Shown here in pieces: positions 48,045 through 59,029 of a stretch of DNA of 64,000 nt. Each line of letters opens with the position of its first letter. The first letter of the stretch is position 1. The stretch covers positions 89,151,943 to 89,215,942 of the forward strand of contig CM026386.1 of assembly GCA_014843695.1 (NCBI GenBank), in the 5' to 3' direction. Origin of the DNA: Archivesica marissinica (Eukaryota > Mollusca > Bivalvia > Venerida > Vesicomyidae). The translations under genes were made by a program, and so were the position numbers. Below the pieces are notes generated by a model that was not told the origin of the DNA, did not search any database, and saw only the letters and a program-made list of their open reading frames with translations.

Positions 48045-48345
48045 ACACCTTTTTTGGCTGTCCAATTTACGCAGTAGTTAGGCATGCTCGCTTCTCACCA
48101 ATTCAACCCCGGTTCGATCCTCGGAATGGACAGTATCTGATATGGTACGGTGACAGATTGAACATGACGATTTCCTCCAGGCGTCCGTGGCATGGTGTCG
48201 GATTTGGAATCAAACTGTCCCATGTTCGATACTCGGTCAGTCCACTTATGTAGTGTCACTGAGCAAGTCACCTCACATACATAGTTTAGTACATGTACTG
48301 GTTAACCGCTTAGGTCGGCTAAGCCTATCCAGAAAAACATTTGCA
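48045..48345 (+). mobile_element. Two joined tRNA-like SINE pieces
   Basis: A first head at 48055-48130 (box-B-like CGGTTCGATCCTCGG) is followed by a second one at 48180 (GGCGTCCGTGG, GATTTGGAATCAAACTG, GTTCGATACTCGG) and a tail (TGTAGTGTCACTGAGCAAG, AGGTCGGCTAAGCC). The second part matches the copy at 62595 closely. Confidence 0.65.
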
Positions 48346-49164
48346 TTTGGACACGTGTGGACGTTTAATTCTGTGTACGAATACTGTAGCAATACACGAG
48401 CATTTAAAAACAAACAGACAACATTATAAACACAAGCTTTTATTTCCCTCCCTGCACACTGTATCAATGTACTTAGCTAATGCATTGCAGAAACATAATA
48501 CGTATCGCCATTCAGTTCCAAAAACATAATACGTCATGACTTGTGTGTAGACTGTTGTACAAATAGCGATATATTCTTATGGAAGTTGCGTCCCTTGTAA
48601 TCTTAAAATAGAAATAAGGGCCTACTGTACAGAAATGTGTACGCAAATAACACTGATATGCACCTTAATAATGCAAGATGTAGAAATATATCAATTTCAC
48701 TTTACCTCGGTCAAACCGGGTATCGAATGAGAGCGGTTCGTCCCCTTGTCCAAGTCATTCCCCCATCATATCCACAAGCAAGAAAACCAATAGCCTCGTC
48801 CTGCGATATCGGGAAAGGATATTGGTGTCACACGTCTCCAATGTCTCTACCGGCCCTGAATATTCTTGCATCACGTCTCTGATGCACGGCTTCGGCTGAT
48901 TCGGCCACCATTATTAAGACTGTTTCCGAAATTGCGACTGCATCGAACCAGTCGTAGAGTTAAGACTTTATTTACGATATCTTAGCTGCGACTTTGTTGA
49001 TAAAACGGACCGTGGTCTTAACTAAGACGTTACGACGTCGTAACTCGGTCTTAAGCATCAATCTTAACTAAGACTGACTTACGACCGTTGATAAAACGGA
49101 GCCTTCGTGTTATATACGTTTTTGCTGAGAGTTACACTGAGAGGTTTTATATATTGTATTGTAG
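48346..49164. other. Right part of the TIR element and last 61 intron bases
   Basis: Contains the right TIR (ending 49103) and then only 61 bp of intron with the acceptor TATATTGTATTGTAG before Ig exon 9. The element end therefore sits where the branch point would be expected. Confidence 0.5.
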
Positions 49165-49497
49165 GTCGTCCACATTTATTTGGTGCTGTATCAGAAAATG
49201 TTACAAGTGCACAGAATACACCGGCAACTCTAAGTGTTATAACGCAGGCTTATCCTGTACCAGAACAGATAGCTTTTAAATGGCAGAAATTCAATGGCAG
49301 CACATGGACGTTGCTTACAAACAGTGCATTTGTCCAGATATCTTCAGCAATATTACAGTCAGAAACCACGTTTACCGATGTAACGCTGTCAAAGCTCACG
49401 TTCAACAATGTGAAGCAATCTGACTTTGGTCGATATCGTCTCCTCATAGAACATGTCCTGGGCAATTACACACAGCAGTTTCTTCTACAGGCACAAG
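49165..49497 (+). CDS. Ig-like exon 9, cysteine-free membrane-proximal domain
   Basis: 111 codons, phase 1 to 1, acceptor ATATTGTATTGTAG, donor GTATTG at 49498. It keeps an Ig-like layout: a B strand (TPATLSVITQAYP), core Trp40 (IAFKW), and an F strand (SDFGRYRLLIEH), but neither canonical Cys is present (Arg where Cys is usual). The exon at 8483 is its paralogue and also lacks the pair, so the loss is a feature of this domain and not decay. It precedes the FN3 domain. Confidence 0.8.
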
Positions 49498-49934
49498 GTA
49501 TTGTTATCTTATATGTGTACACTTGTATAGCATCAAATAGTGTGTATCATTACTGTGTCACTTAGTGATTTAGGACACATGTATGTGGGTGTATGCGAAT
49601 TATCCTTTGTCTTTCCACACTTCTCTACAACTGCCAGGCACAATTTTATGCAAATTCGTAGCAATCTATCATAGATTACATAGTGTCCGAAACCAATTGG
49701 CATAAATAAATGACATTTGACAGAACAGTATGACACAGAATTTTACCAGCTTGGCCAACATTATCCCTAGATTAAATGTAACCAAATACTGAGTATTCAC
49801 TAATGTGTGCTTTATGTACAAACTCCACAATTGTTAATGAAATTAGCTCAATTGGCTTTTTCATTGTGTGTGCATTTCTACAGTTTAAAGACCAATTCAA
49901 TATTTATTTTTAACTCGCCCTAACCAAATGTCAT
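49498..49934. other. Intron, nothing recognised
   Basis: Noncoding AT-rich sequence. Confidence 0.4.
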
Positions 49935-50290
49935 CCATCATCCATTAAGAATTTCATTTAAATGATTTCTTCTCATGAACTAACTGTAGGAATGTATTCA
50001 AATTCTGATCTATATCCTCATTAAAACAGTTTAGGATCACTACGTCAGCTTAAAATAGGAAACCCGTAATAATAGTAAGAATGTTTGAACATGGGTTACC
50101 ATGGCCACCAGAAAGAAAACTCATCAAAATGTCTTATTCAATCAAGGAATGTTGCCAAATTATGTCATTAGAATTATTTGAACAGAAGTGTACCATGTGT
50201 GTTCAAACGGTGTCTGGGGTCAAAAACTATATCATCTTAATGCAATAAAACCCTCCAACCGGAAGTCTGGTTTAGAAGGGGTTTCAGATT
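49935..50290. repeat. Dispersed repeat copy (CTTCTCATGAAC type)
   Basis: Order of motifs matches the stretch at 29580 (ATTTAAATGATTTCTTCTCA, TGAACTAACTGTAGG, later AATGTTGCCAAATT). Class unknown, limits approximate. Confidence 0.4.
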
Positions 50291-50539
50291 AGTGGGGTTC
50301 ATATATAGCACAATATTATCCTAGTGGCGATCATTCACTATGAAAGAATACCCCAACAGCCAAATAGTCGGATGATTTGATTTATTTTGAGCTGCATAGT
50401 TTCAAATACCAATTAAGTTGAGTGTATGTCTTTTTTCATGCGTAAATTCAATATAATGTTATTGATAAATGTTGATTTTATAGCTTATGCAATTATTAAT
50501 AAAATATATAGATAACATTGTTTTTGTAGGCTTTGGGGA

Positions 50540-50630
50540 GGGGGGATCATTATTCTATAAGGGGGGTCATTATTCTATAATAGAATATGGACCGGAGGGT
50601 CACTTTTTCCTATAGAATAATGACCCGGAT
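50540..50630. repeat. Hairpin-forming inverted repeat
   Basis: GGGTCATTATTCTATA (50564-50579) is perfectly complementary to TATAGAATAATGACCC (50611-50626), a 16-bp stem with a 31-base loop. Another copy of TCATTATTCTATAA lies at 50547. May be a MITE core. Confidence 0.75.
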
Positions 50631-50929
50631 CATTATTTTGGCCGGTCAATGTTCTATATGACACCGCTGAATACATGTTGAGTTTGCACTTTAACAAAGT
50701 TACAATTTTGTTTGGTGGAGAAAGTGAAACCAAAAATTTAAAATGTACCTATTACTCTATTATTAGTCATCTGTGGTTTCACCGAGGGGACTATAGGTTT
50801 ACCCGCCGTCCAGATATCTCTATATCTCTGTGTTTCTGGAATTTAATTTGTTTATAATCTTAAGTTAAGATTATGAACTATATTGCCCATTACTAATGAT
50901 AGTTATTTCAAACTATTTTATAGGTGTAT

Positions 50930-51640
50930 ATACATACTTCTCTTTACAATATGTTCACAGTTATGCCCTTTTTAACATAGATAGTCGAGGTGACAGTTAT
51001 AGGGACACGCCACATTAGTAGGACAAGTTATATCATTCAATAGTATTCTCACAATTATGCCACTTTTAACAGCAATCCAGGTTGTGTGATCTGTTATAAG
51101 CTGAAAGACCTTTCCCATTACAAAAGAAAGTTACATAATTCTGTGATCAATATTTGCAAAGGAAATTCATGTAAAGTTTTAACAAGTCAAATATCTTCAC
51201 CATTACTAAAGGGATCTACTTCGAACTTCAAGTAAGTCCTTGTGGGACAAGGGTCATTAGTATGACAAGACACTTTAACTCATTTAACAGTATAGTGTAA
51301 GACAAGTTACACAATTCTGGCAACAGTATTTTCACAGTTATGCCCCTTTTATCATCACACATTCGGGTTAAAGTTTTTAAAAGAACAAATATCTTCACCA
51401 TTATTATACTATTTCAAACTTCAACTAAATCTGGGGTCATTAGTAGGACATTAAATTAAAATACCTTGAAATAATTGTTTATAGAGACAAACCACATTAT
51501 TTAGGACAATATACCGTGCACTATTGCTTTATACTCTGTCCGTCCATCTGTCTATGTGTCTGCAAGTTTATATAAACGTGAATATCTTTCCTATTATTGA
51601 AGATGTTTATATCAAACTTGGAATACCACATTGGTATGAC
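50930..51640. repeat. Strongly diverged internal repeats
   Basis: Phrases such as CACAGTTATGCCCCTTTT, ATATCTTCACCATTA and GGGTCATTAGTA recur two or three times at irregular spacing. Probably an old dispersed repeat; no coding potential. Confidence 0.35.
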
Positions 51641-51842
51641 AACTTACATAACTGTATTAAAAGTATTTTCAGAACATAGAACATATGCTTATAAGATATT
51701 TCCAGCCAACCTGGATTAATCAACCAGTTTCCAGATTCCCAAAATGTTATTATACATTTAGCCTCTATTAAGCAGCCACCTGTGCTAAGCAGCCACTTTC
51801 TGTGATTCCCTTGGCTGGCTGCCTAAGACAGGTTTGATTGTA

Positions 51843-52092
51843 AATTCAATAACAGTACACAAGGATTATCCCTTTTTAACAGTACACAAGGAGTATCCCT
51901 TTTTAATAGTATACAAGGATTATCCCTTTTTAATAGTACACAAGGGTCATCCCTTTTTAATAGTATACAAGGATTATCCCTTTTTAATAGTACACAATGA
52001 TCATCCCTTTTTAACAGTATACAAGGAGTATCCCTTTTTAACAGTACACACGGATTATCCCTTTTTAACAGTATACAAGGATTATCCCTTGA
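51843..52092. repeat. 27-bp minisatellite
   Basis: About nine copies of AACAGTACACAAGGATTATC followed by CCTTTTT. Period 27 keeps frames open on both strands; the resulting 9-residue repeats are not taken as a gene. Confidence 0.95.
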
Positions 52093-53384
52093 CTGGCTTC
52101 CTTTCATAATTTGCATGTCCTGTTTAGAGTGGTAATTTTGTGTTGAAAATACACAAACTAATACGAAATTTGTCCGGTTTCTGGAATAGAGAATTCCTGA
52201 GAATTTTGAATATTGAATCTTCAACAAATATAGTGGTTGAAGAGAGACACATTGAAGTAGAAACAACCAATAAAGCACAGGTATGTATGCATGTGCTTAT
52301 GTAAGCAGGGAGACAATCCAAATAGATTGTGGATTATTGGAATAATGTTCATTCAGTCCCATATCATTATCAAGCATTGTTAATAGCTTATTCCAGCCCT
52401 AGTAGTTATTTCTAAAAATAAGAACTTATAGAGTGGTATGCCCTAATGCAACACGTATAAGCGGACAGGATTTAAAGTTTACAAATGTAAACAAAGAACG
52501 CTTGATACAATGGTGACCACCATAAACAAGAGACGATATGTTGGGGTTTCGAAGCTCAGTGCATATGGAACGTACAATAATCATTCGCGTTGCGCAGATC
52601 GAAATGAATAACCTTCTGAAATGCCCCCACACAAGCACCATCATTGTGTTCCGCTTGTTTGATTGCTTACAGAATGGCCCTTTGAAGAATTTTACTGAGA
52701 AATTTTATCCTCACTAGTTCTGCTATACACATGACTGTATTTCAACACTATTTGCAGAAGGAATAGTACCAAGCCTAGTTGTGTATTTCAACATGCTCAT
52801 CTTTGTTAATACTTTGCAGAGTTAACGTCCGTTCAACAGTTTAAAGAGTGAATATTTGTCTGCCAGCATATTTCAACAGTACATTCAGAGAATTCTAAGT
52901 ATCAATACTAGTTGTTGATTTGTCATTGTGTTCTGCTCTGTTGATTTTTGGTAGTGTTGTCATTTGCAAAAATAGCCAGTTTGTCTGAACTGCTGTCTGA
53001 ATTGGCGCAATACCTGAGGGTTTGCAGGTTTATGGCAGGGTGGTTTTTACAAACAGGAAACAGGTTTAAGGCAGTTTAAGGCATAGCAAATGCTGTAAAC
53101 ATATTTCATATGTCCTATAACAGAAGTATAGTTTTTGTAATTCCCTTCTCAATTATTAAGCCTGCTAGAGGTGTGAGATACAGGCATAAGGCAGTTTACT
53201 TGCCTATTATTTATAGTAGAGGTGTGCTATGCAAGTTGGTTGCAAATAAATTCAATTGCGTTACACCTGTCTGTTAGAGGTGTGCTATTGAAGTCTACTA
53301 AGGTTGCTTGAAAATAAACTCAAGGTGTTACAAATGTGTTGTTTTAAAGTACAATATAAAGCTTCCCCTGCACACTAATAATCA
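52093..53384. other. Intron, nothing recognised
   Basis: Noncoding. Two copies of TAGAGGTGTGCTAT (about 53218 and 53274) and a related TAGAGGTGTGAGAT (53167) suggest a weak local repeat. Confidence 0.4.
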
Positions 53385-53830
53385 ATCGATCCCCCGTCTG
53401 ACCATAATAAAATTAACAGTCTTTCAGATGGGACGTTAAACCAAGGTCTCATGTCGGTGATGTACACTGTGCACGTAAAAGGCATTTCTAACCTAATCTG
53501 ATGACGAGATGAACATCGGATGACGATAAAATATTGGGGTTTTTCTCAAGTTTATTGTACAATATAAAATTAATGCATGGCTGCAGCAAGGGGTTATTTA
53601 TTTTGTGAGGCGTACACTATAATGTGAACTGTACATTACTGTCCATTGTAGTTGGCATGACTGTGTAGGATTTCTATATGGACTGTTGCCTTCTATTTAT
53701 CTGGGTTAGCCATGCCAGTAAAATGAAAACCCCATACACCCAAGCCAACTTGTAACGACAATAATTCAAAGAAAAGAAATCGGATATAGCCATACTATTT
53801 TATTTCTTAAATAATCAGTTCCATTTGCAT

Positions 53831-54590
53831 CAGTACAGGGTGATAACCAGCCCACGCCAGAACATGATGATAACCAGCCCGCGCCAGTACAGGGTGATAG
53901 CCAGCCCGCGCCAGTACAGGGTGATAACTAGCCCCGCGCCAGAACATGATGATAACCAGCCCGCGCCAGTACAGGATGATAACCAGCCCGCGCCAGTACA
54001 GGATGATAACCAGCCCGCGCCAGTACAGGTGATAACCAGCCCCCGCAGTAAGGGGATCATAACCATCCCCCGTCAGTAAGGGTGATACCAACCCGCGCTA
54101 GACAAGATGATAACCAACCCGCGCCAGTTACAGGATGATAACCAACCCGCGCCAGTACAGGATGATAACAGCCCCCGCCAGTACAGGTTGATAGCCAGCC
54201 CGCGCCAGTACAGGGTGGTAGCCTCCCGCGCCAGTACAGGGTGATAACAGTCCGCGCCAGTACAGGAAGATAACCAGCCCCAGCCCAGTACAGGGTGATA
54301 ACCAGCCCCCGTCAGTACAGGATGATAACCAACCCGCGTCAGTACAGGATGATAACCAGCCGCCGCCAGTACAGGGTGATAACCAACCCGCGCCAGTACA
54401 GTATGATAACCAACCCGCGCCAGTACAGGATGATAACCAACCCGCGCCAGTACAGGGTGATAACCAACCCGCGCCAGTACAGGATGATAACCAACCCGCG
54501 CCAGTACAGGGTGATAACCAGCCCGCGCCAGTACAGGGTGATAACCAGCCCCCGCCAGTACAGGGTGATAACCAGCCCCCAGAGCAGACG
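53831..54590. repeat. 27-bp GC-rich minisatellite
   Basis: About 28 copies of CAGTACAGGGTGATAACCAG followed by CCCGCGC, with A/G (GATGATAACC) and AAC/AGC variants. 53930-54290 has many small indels, 54290-54590 is regular. GC content is well above the surrounding introns. Confidence 0.95.
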
Positions 54591-54686
54591 GCCGTGCCCC
54601 ACGGAAGGCGGGTAACCAGGTCGCCCTTGCTCCTTAAAGAGCAGCTGGTCGTCGTGCCGGAGATCGTCGCGACAACATCGCTGTGA
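54285..54686 (+). CDS. Possible coding tail: 9-residue repeats plus unique C-terminus
   Basis: In one + strand frame the array reads as repeats of PVQGDNQPA (with D for G and P for A variants). This frame continues without a stop beyond the array into unique sequence: PPEQTAVPHGRRVTRSP, LLLKEQLVVVPEIVATTSL, then TGA at 54684. The GRRVTRSP-type basic end is reminiscent of the C-termini of retroelement polyproteins, but that is only a resemblance. There is no ATG in frame, so it would be an exon or a relic. AATAAA follows at 54752-54757. Confidence 0.35.
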   Translation, partial: PVQGDNQPPSVQDDNQPASVQDDNQPPPVQGDNQPAPVQYDNQPAPVQDDNQPAPVQGDNQPAPVQDDNQPAPVQGDNQPAPVQGDNQPPPVQGDNQPPEQTAVPHGRRVTRSPLLLKEQLVVVPEIVATTSL

Positions 54687-55060
54687 ATCTAAGTTCTGAC
54701 TTTATGAGAAACACATTACACTACTACAAGATCATGGATTGAATTAGAATTGAATAAAACAAATGCGACACCTGCTTATTGATTTATATTGTATTTGAAA
54801 GAAACCTTTGCCTAAACGCTAATTAAATTTATATTTTGAGATAACCCCTACACAGGTGAGTGCGTCCTTAATCCGGTGTACATCTCGTCATCAGAATAGG
54901 TTAGAAATGCCTAATGGAACCAGAGGAGATTCTAAAATGGGTCTCTGTCTGTATCATTGCAATATCCTCCAAAAATCTAAAATGACTAATCTCTTCAGGA
55001 GGCGTCGCTCATATGGACAACCGGTAGCGATGATAGATAAACGTAAAACACACACATAAT

Positions 55061-55537
55061 AATCAAACATTTCATTTTGTGTAGAGTCCTGATACATTCA
55101 TTACAAAAGAGTAACTGTTGGTGTCTTGTGTATAGCAATAATTCATTTTGTTTTGCAATAATGGCCAACAAAGGTGGTAGACCTCAAGATGATTTTGTTT
55201 GTAGTTTGACTTAATATATACAATGTACATGTGTTTTATAATAACATAATCTTCAGTGTGCCTTTAGACAGGGGATAGCTGTTTAAGGCAATTCGAGGCA
55301 GTTTAAGGCGGCTTTACCACATTAGGGCAGTTTGCGGCACATGCCATGCCAAAAACATGTTTACGGCTGCCTTAAACCCATCCCTGGTTATCACCCGTTG
55401 AAATTGCTATAAAATTCATGAACTCACGACAGTTTCATTATTACCAAAGTTGATGAGCGTGTGAGTTGGGGTATTAATCACCTTCAGTAATACTTCCTTT
55501 TAATGTGCTCTAATTCCTTATTTCAATTTGTGTTCAG
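55061..55537. other. Intron before the FN3 exon
   Basis: Contains short repeats of GCAGTTTAAGGC/GGCAGTTTGCGGC type near 55290-55335, like those at 53070. No coding potential. Confidence 0.4.
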
Positions 55538-55834
55538 ATAAGCCTGATCCACCAACAAACTTCAAACATCTAGAAGAGCTTGCCACAGATTCTCAAATTG
55601 TTGTACAATGGAAGCCAAGTTTTAACTGGGGCTTACAACAGACATTTACTCTGAAATACAAGAAAACTTCCGAACAAGATTGGACATCTGTATCTCTACT
55701 AGACACCGACGAAGAAACAATGAATTATACCATCAGTAACTTGGCTCCCGGAACTCAGTATCAACTACTATTCTATGCCAGTAACCTTATAGGAAATTCA
55801 TCAGAATCACATATTATTGTGGTTCAAACTACAG
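55538..55834 (+). CDS. FN3 exon of the IgSF receptor
   Basis: 99 codons, phase 1 to 1, acceptor CAATTTGTGTTCAG, donor GTAATT at 55835. FN3 features: DKPDPPTNF start, core Trp25 (IVVQWKP), NWGLQQTFTLKYKK, and YTISNLAPGTQYQLLFYASN, then GNSSES. The W-x-P-x-F/G-G-x-x-Q-x-F pattern is that of the single membrane-proximal FN3 domain in nephrin/Sns-type receptors. Sequons NYT and NSS are present. Confidence 0.9.
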
Positions 55835-56264
55835 GTAATTTTCAATCAAATTTATTATCCCCAATATGATACAGAAATTCACCAATTCTTTATAGATGTA
55901 AGATATACGATGATACCTTTTTGGAAATGGTTTTAACACATGAATCCCATTTTAAATAAGCCAAGAAGTGTACATGTATACCTAATAAATTTTCACTAGA
56001 ACTTTAGTCAAGTATAACATTTTTAATGTGAAAGAAAAATACTGTCATTTTTGAAACGTCATCTTTTTGTTGTGTTTTTATAAACATAAATTTTCTTTGT
56101 CTGAATAAATTTAGTTGCCTAGGATTCTCTATTTATTAAATAATGATTAACTGATTACACTATGGGTATTGTTTCATATATTGATTTGATTGAGAGAGAA
56201 ACAGATATGTTTCTTTGTATATCATAAAGCCTTATGTCACCTTCATATAAATAAATATAGAAGA
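55835..56264. other. Intron, nothing recognised
   Basis: AT-rich intron sequence up to the LINE tail. Confidence 0.4.
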
Positions 56265-56519
56265 AGAGAAGAAGAAGAAGAATGCTTTATTAAGACTTAA
56301 ACTTTACAGTTTCTCGTCTGTAACATTTAAACATATTTACAATATATATAGTACAATATTATGATATATGCAATCATGATGAGGATGGACAAATGATGTA
56401 ATGATTATGGACATACATGGAAAAATAATGACAATGTCATGATGGATTTTAGACTATGCAAAACATTATCATGACTGTATTAAGAGTGTAGGGAGTATTC
56501 AACTGGTAATTCATATATC

Positions 56520-57197
56520 CTAAACAAGTGAATTACGAAGGGATAACGCTTCATGAATATATTTACTAAAGTTAACCAGCTCTAGGGAATTGTCACATTG
56601 AAATATTTGCAATAATTTGAACATACTTGGTCGATTAGAATATAAACGTTTAATATATTTTTTTCTTAATGTACTATTCACCTCACATTTAAACATGAAA
56701 TGAAACTCATCTTCCACGTTGTTTGTATTACACAATAAACATAACCTTTCGTTTTGATCAATACGGTTTCTACCATATCTGCCAGTTTCAATCCGTAAGT
56801 TGTGCATTGATAGTCTCAATTTTGTAAATGCAATTCTTAATTTTCTGCTTAGTATTATATCTAAGTACGATTCGTAACCAAAATTAATCTTTACATTTTT
56901 ATATAATGTAAGTACCTTATTTATTCGAAGATCAGCTTGTGAAATCTGCAGAAAATCATCTATAATCCTTTGTTTAAATTCAGAAATAAACTGAGTGTGG
57001 TCGATGACATGTGGGTTTTCCCATATATACAAAAAGCCAAATTTACTTAGCAATTCCTTAACTCTGGACAACCAATTACCTTTGCCAGTTACTAAATCAT
57101 CTAGACACGTTTGTATCATCGACTTAATAATTATATTTTCCGTTGTAACTATTTTTAACCAATATTTTACAACTTTTACATATCTACATATATACAA
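56520..57197 (-). pseudogene. LINE C-terminal segment with zinc-binding motif
   Basis: 225 codons. CLLCNTNNVEDEFHFMFKC is the CxxC...HxxxxxC zinc-binding motif typical for the RT C-terminus of many LINEs (zf-RVT). Preceded by WLSRVKELLSKFGFLYIWE and a helical linker. Confidence 0.85.
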
Positions 57198-57226
57198 TGG
57201 GTATCTTCCAAGTTCATAATATACAG

Positions 57227-57721
57227 CTACATTACTAATTGATTGCTTAACACCAAGACTAACTTGCAGAATTTCAAGTGCAATGTCTCTAAATTTTTAG
57301 CTTTTGAAAATCCCCATATTTCACTTCCGTAATGTAAAATGGATGATACTAGAGCATCGAAGAGCTGGAGAGCGGTTTTTGGTTTTGTCTCGTGTTTACG
57401 TAGATTAGCTGTTAGTATGTTCATAGCTTTTAGGCCTTTGCTATGGAGTTTTTGTGAATTAAAATTACCGGTATAGTTAAGTGTAACACCAACGTAGTTA
57501 AAGTCATTGACCACCTCGACGGCATCTCCCCGATAAAACCATTGCTCTCCTCTCTTTAGCCCACCCCGTTTACGGAACACCATTATCTTCGACTTTAAAA
57601 CATTAACTTCAAGGCCCCATTTGTCACAATATATACTTAGATTATTTAATGTATTTTGCAGGTCAACTGGTGTTAAGCCAATTAGAACCATGTCATCCGC
57701 GAACAGTAATAAATCAAACAT
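57227..57721 (-). pseudogene. LINE RT, palm and thumb segment
   Basis: Starts at MFDLLLFADDMVLIG, the catalytic FADD block, followed by WGLEVNVLKSKIMVFRK and LVSSILHYGSEIWGF. It is in a different frame from its neighbours; the frame fails again in the KLVLVLSNQL region where GVKQSISN follows in another frame. Confidence 0.88.
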
Positions 57722-57797
57722 ATGTCATTAATATTAATGCCACTATTAATCGTGTCCTGTAAGTATAATTCAAGGTCTTCCACGAACAAAGCCCACA

Positions 57798-59021
57798 TTA
57801 TTGGCGAAATGATTTCCCCTTGGCGTAGATATCGAAGAAGTATGTGTATGTGTTACAGTTAAGCTTTATACACGATTTAACGGATTGATACATTGCACGT
57901 ATTATCCTTAGGATCTTGCCATTAAGGCCTAACTTATATAATTTTAGCCACAATGCATTACGGTATATACTGTCAAAACACTGTTTCATATCAATAAAGG
58001 AACAGTATAATCTATTGTTCTTGTTTAATATGTGTTCAATTAAAGAATGCAAAATAAAAATTGCATCTACTGTCGAACGACCCTTACGAAATCCAAATTG
58101 TGCATCGGAAATAATAGTATTGTTTTCACACCAGTTTGTAATGCGACTATTTAATATGCAAGTAAATAATTTACCAAAGTTACTTAATAGGGTAATGCCT
58201 CGATAATTGTTGGCGTCATCTTTGTCACCTTTTTTGTATACAGGTACAATAAAACCCTTTGTCCAGCTTTCTGGGAAATTGCCGGAATTTAAAATAACAT
58301 TAAAAATATCAACGATGTGGCTAGCTAAAATATCGCCCGTTTCTAAGAAATATTCATTTAACAAATTGTCATCAGACGTGGCTTTATTTCGCTTAAGAGA
58401 TTTTATTGCATCTTTTACCTCAGTGTAAGTAATAGGTAGATCTAAATCCTTAAATATGATATTTGATGAATTGAAATTGTTTGTTTCATTAAATTCTTCA
58501 GATTCTGTATGCTTAGACTGTTTTATATCGTCGAACATAGTAGCAAAATGTTTGAAGAAAGCATCAGACGAAATATTAGCACTTTTCTTATTAGTTGACT
58601 TCCTAAAATGCTTCCAGAATTCTCGAGGCTTACATAGTTTTAGGGATTCAAACTCCTGTGCCTGCTTTAATTTATAACGATGTCGTTTAGACTTAATGCA
58701 TCTTTTATAGATGGCCTTTAGCCTCGTCAGTTCTGTCCTATTTTCCGTGGATCGACATCTATTAAACCTTACTAGAGCTTGATTATAATTATGTTTGTGT
58801 AGTTTGCAATCATCGTCAAACCACTTGTTAGTATCATCAACTATGTTTACAAATCGTGTCATTTTGAGTGATATCTTATGGAAAAGTGGGTCGCTCACTT
58901 CACGCATAATATACGTAAATGATTTCACCAATGTATCAGTATCATTTAAATCATTGCTATGATAATCATGAATAATGCGATTAAAATATGGCAATTTACT
59001 TATTAAAAATATATGAAACAA
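57798..59021 (-). pseudogene. LINE RT, N-terminal and fingers segment
   Basis: 407 codons. Contains the pre-RT region (FWKHFRKSTNKKSANISSDA), the fingers (VPVYKKGDKDDANNYRGI then TLLSNFGKLF), the QFGFRKGRSTVDAIF block and the first catalytic Asp block (YCSFIDMKQCFDSI). The frame is lost just before the RQGEIISP-like block, which is readable in another frame at about 57835-57730. Confidence 0.88.
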
Positions 59022-59029
59022 TATCCCCT

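Larger units (their letters stand above)
44661..49103. mobile_element. ~4.4-kb TIR DNA-transposon-like element
   Basis: The left end GGCCCCGTTTTATCAAC and the right end, read in reverse, GGCTCCGTTTTATCAAC pair as terminal inverted repeats. Each end carries a second inner copy of CGTTTTATCAAC (about 44752 and, reversed, 48997), and both ends are rich in GTCGTAAGTC/CTTAAGAC motifs. Flanking bases are TTG and TTC, so a 3-bp duplication is possible but imperfect. The inside holds SINEs and mostly noncoding DNA. On the - strand near 48900-48690 short stretches (RRDARIFRAGRD, YRRTRLLVFLL) faintly resemble a PIF/Harbinger transposase start, broken by frameshifts. I call it a probable non-autonomous or decayed TIR element. 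Confidence 0.6.
53481..54911. mobile_element. 1431-bp TIR element nested in a SINE, with minisatellite cargo
   Basis: The left end GGCATTTCTAACCTAATCTG, ATGACGAGATGAACATCGGA and the reversed right end GGCATTTCTAACCTATTCTG, ATGACGAGATGTACACCGGA pair over 40 bp with three mismatches. Flanks are ...GTAAAA and TAATGG..., so a short TAA-type duplication is possible. The interior has no transposase; most of it is the 27-bp array at 53831-54590. A non-autonomous DNA transposon is the likeliest class. Confidence 0.8.
53385..55060 (+). mobile_element. SINE 'CTTTCAGATG' family, split by a TIR element
   Basis: The left half (53385-53480) runs from CCCGTCTGACC to GTGCACGTAAAA. The right half (54912-55060) starts TAATGGAACCAGAGGAGATT and ends AAACGTAAAACACACAC. 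In the copy at 46285 these halves are contiguous. The DNA between them is the 1431-bp inverted-repeat element. Confidence 0.75.
56265..59022 (-). mobile_element. 5'-truncated, frameshifted LINE (non-LTR retrotransposon)
   Basis: On the - strand the order is: RT N-terminal and fingers part (59021-57798), palm part (57721-57227) and C-terminal part with a zinc-binding motif (57197-56520), then a short 3' UTR with AATAAA and a (TTC)n tail at 56292-56268. The endonuclease domain is absent, so the 5' end is truncated. At least three frameshifts (about 57835, 57720 and 57225) make it inactive. Sequence style (GVKQ..., YYELGRYPLYI on the - strand across the break) is that of LINEs common in molluscs; the clade is not decided. 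Confidence 0.88.

Noticed and set aside
51823..52278. 151-codon - strand frame with LLKRDNPCI-type repeats
   Set aside because: It arises from the 27-bp array, and unlike the array at 53831 there is no meaningful unique continuation.
57916..58677. + strand open frames over the LINE
   Set aside because: Antisense of the reverse transcriptase, which shows real catalytic motifs on the - strand.
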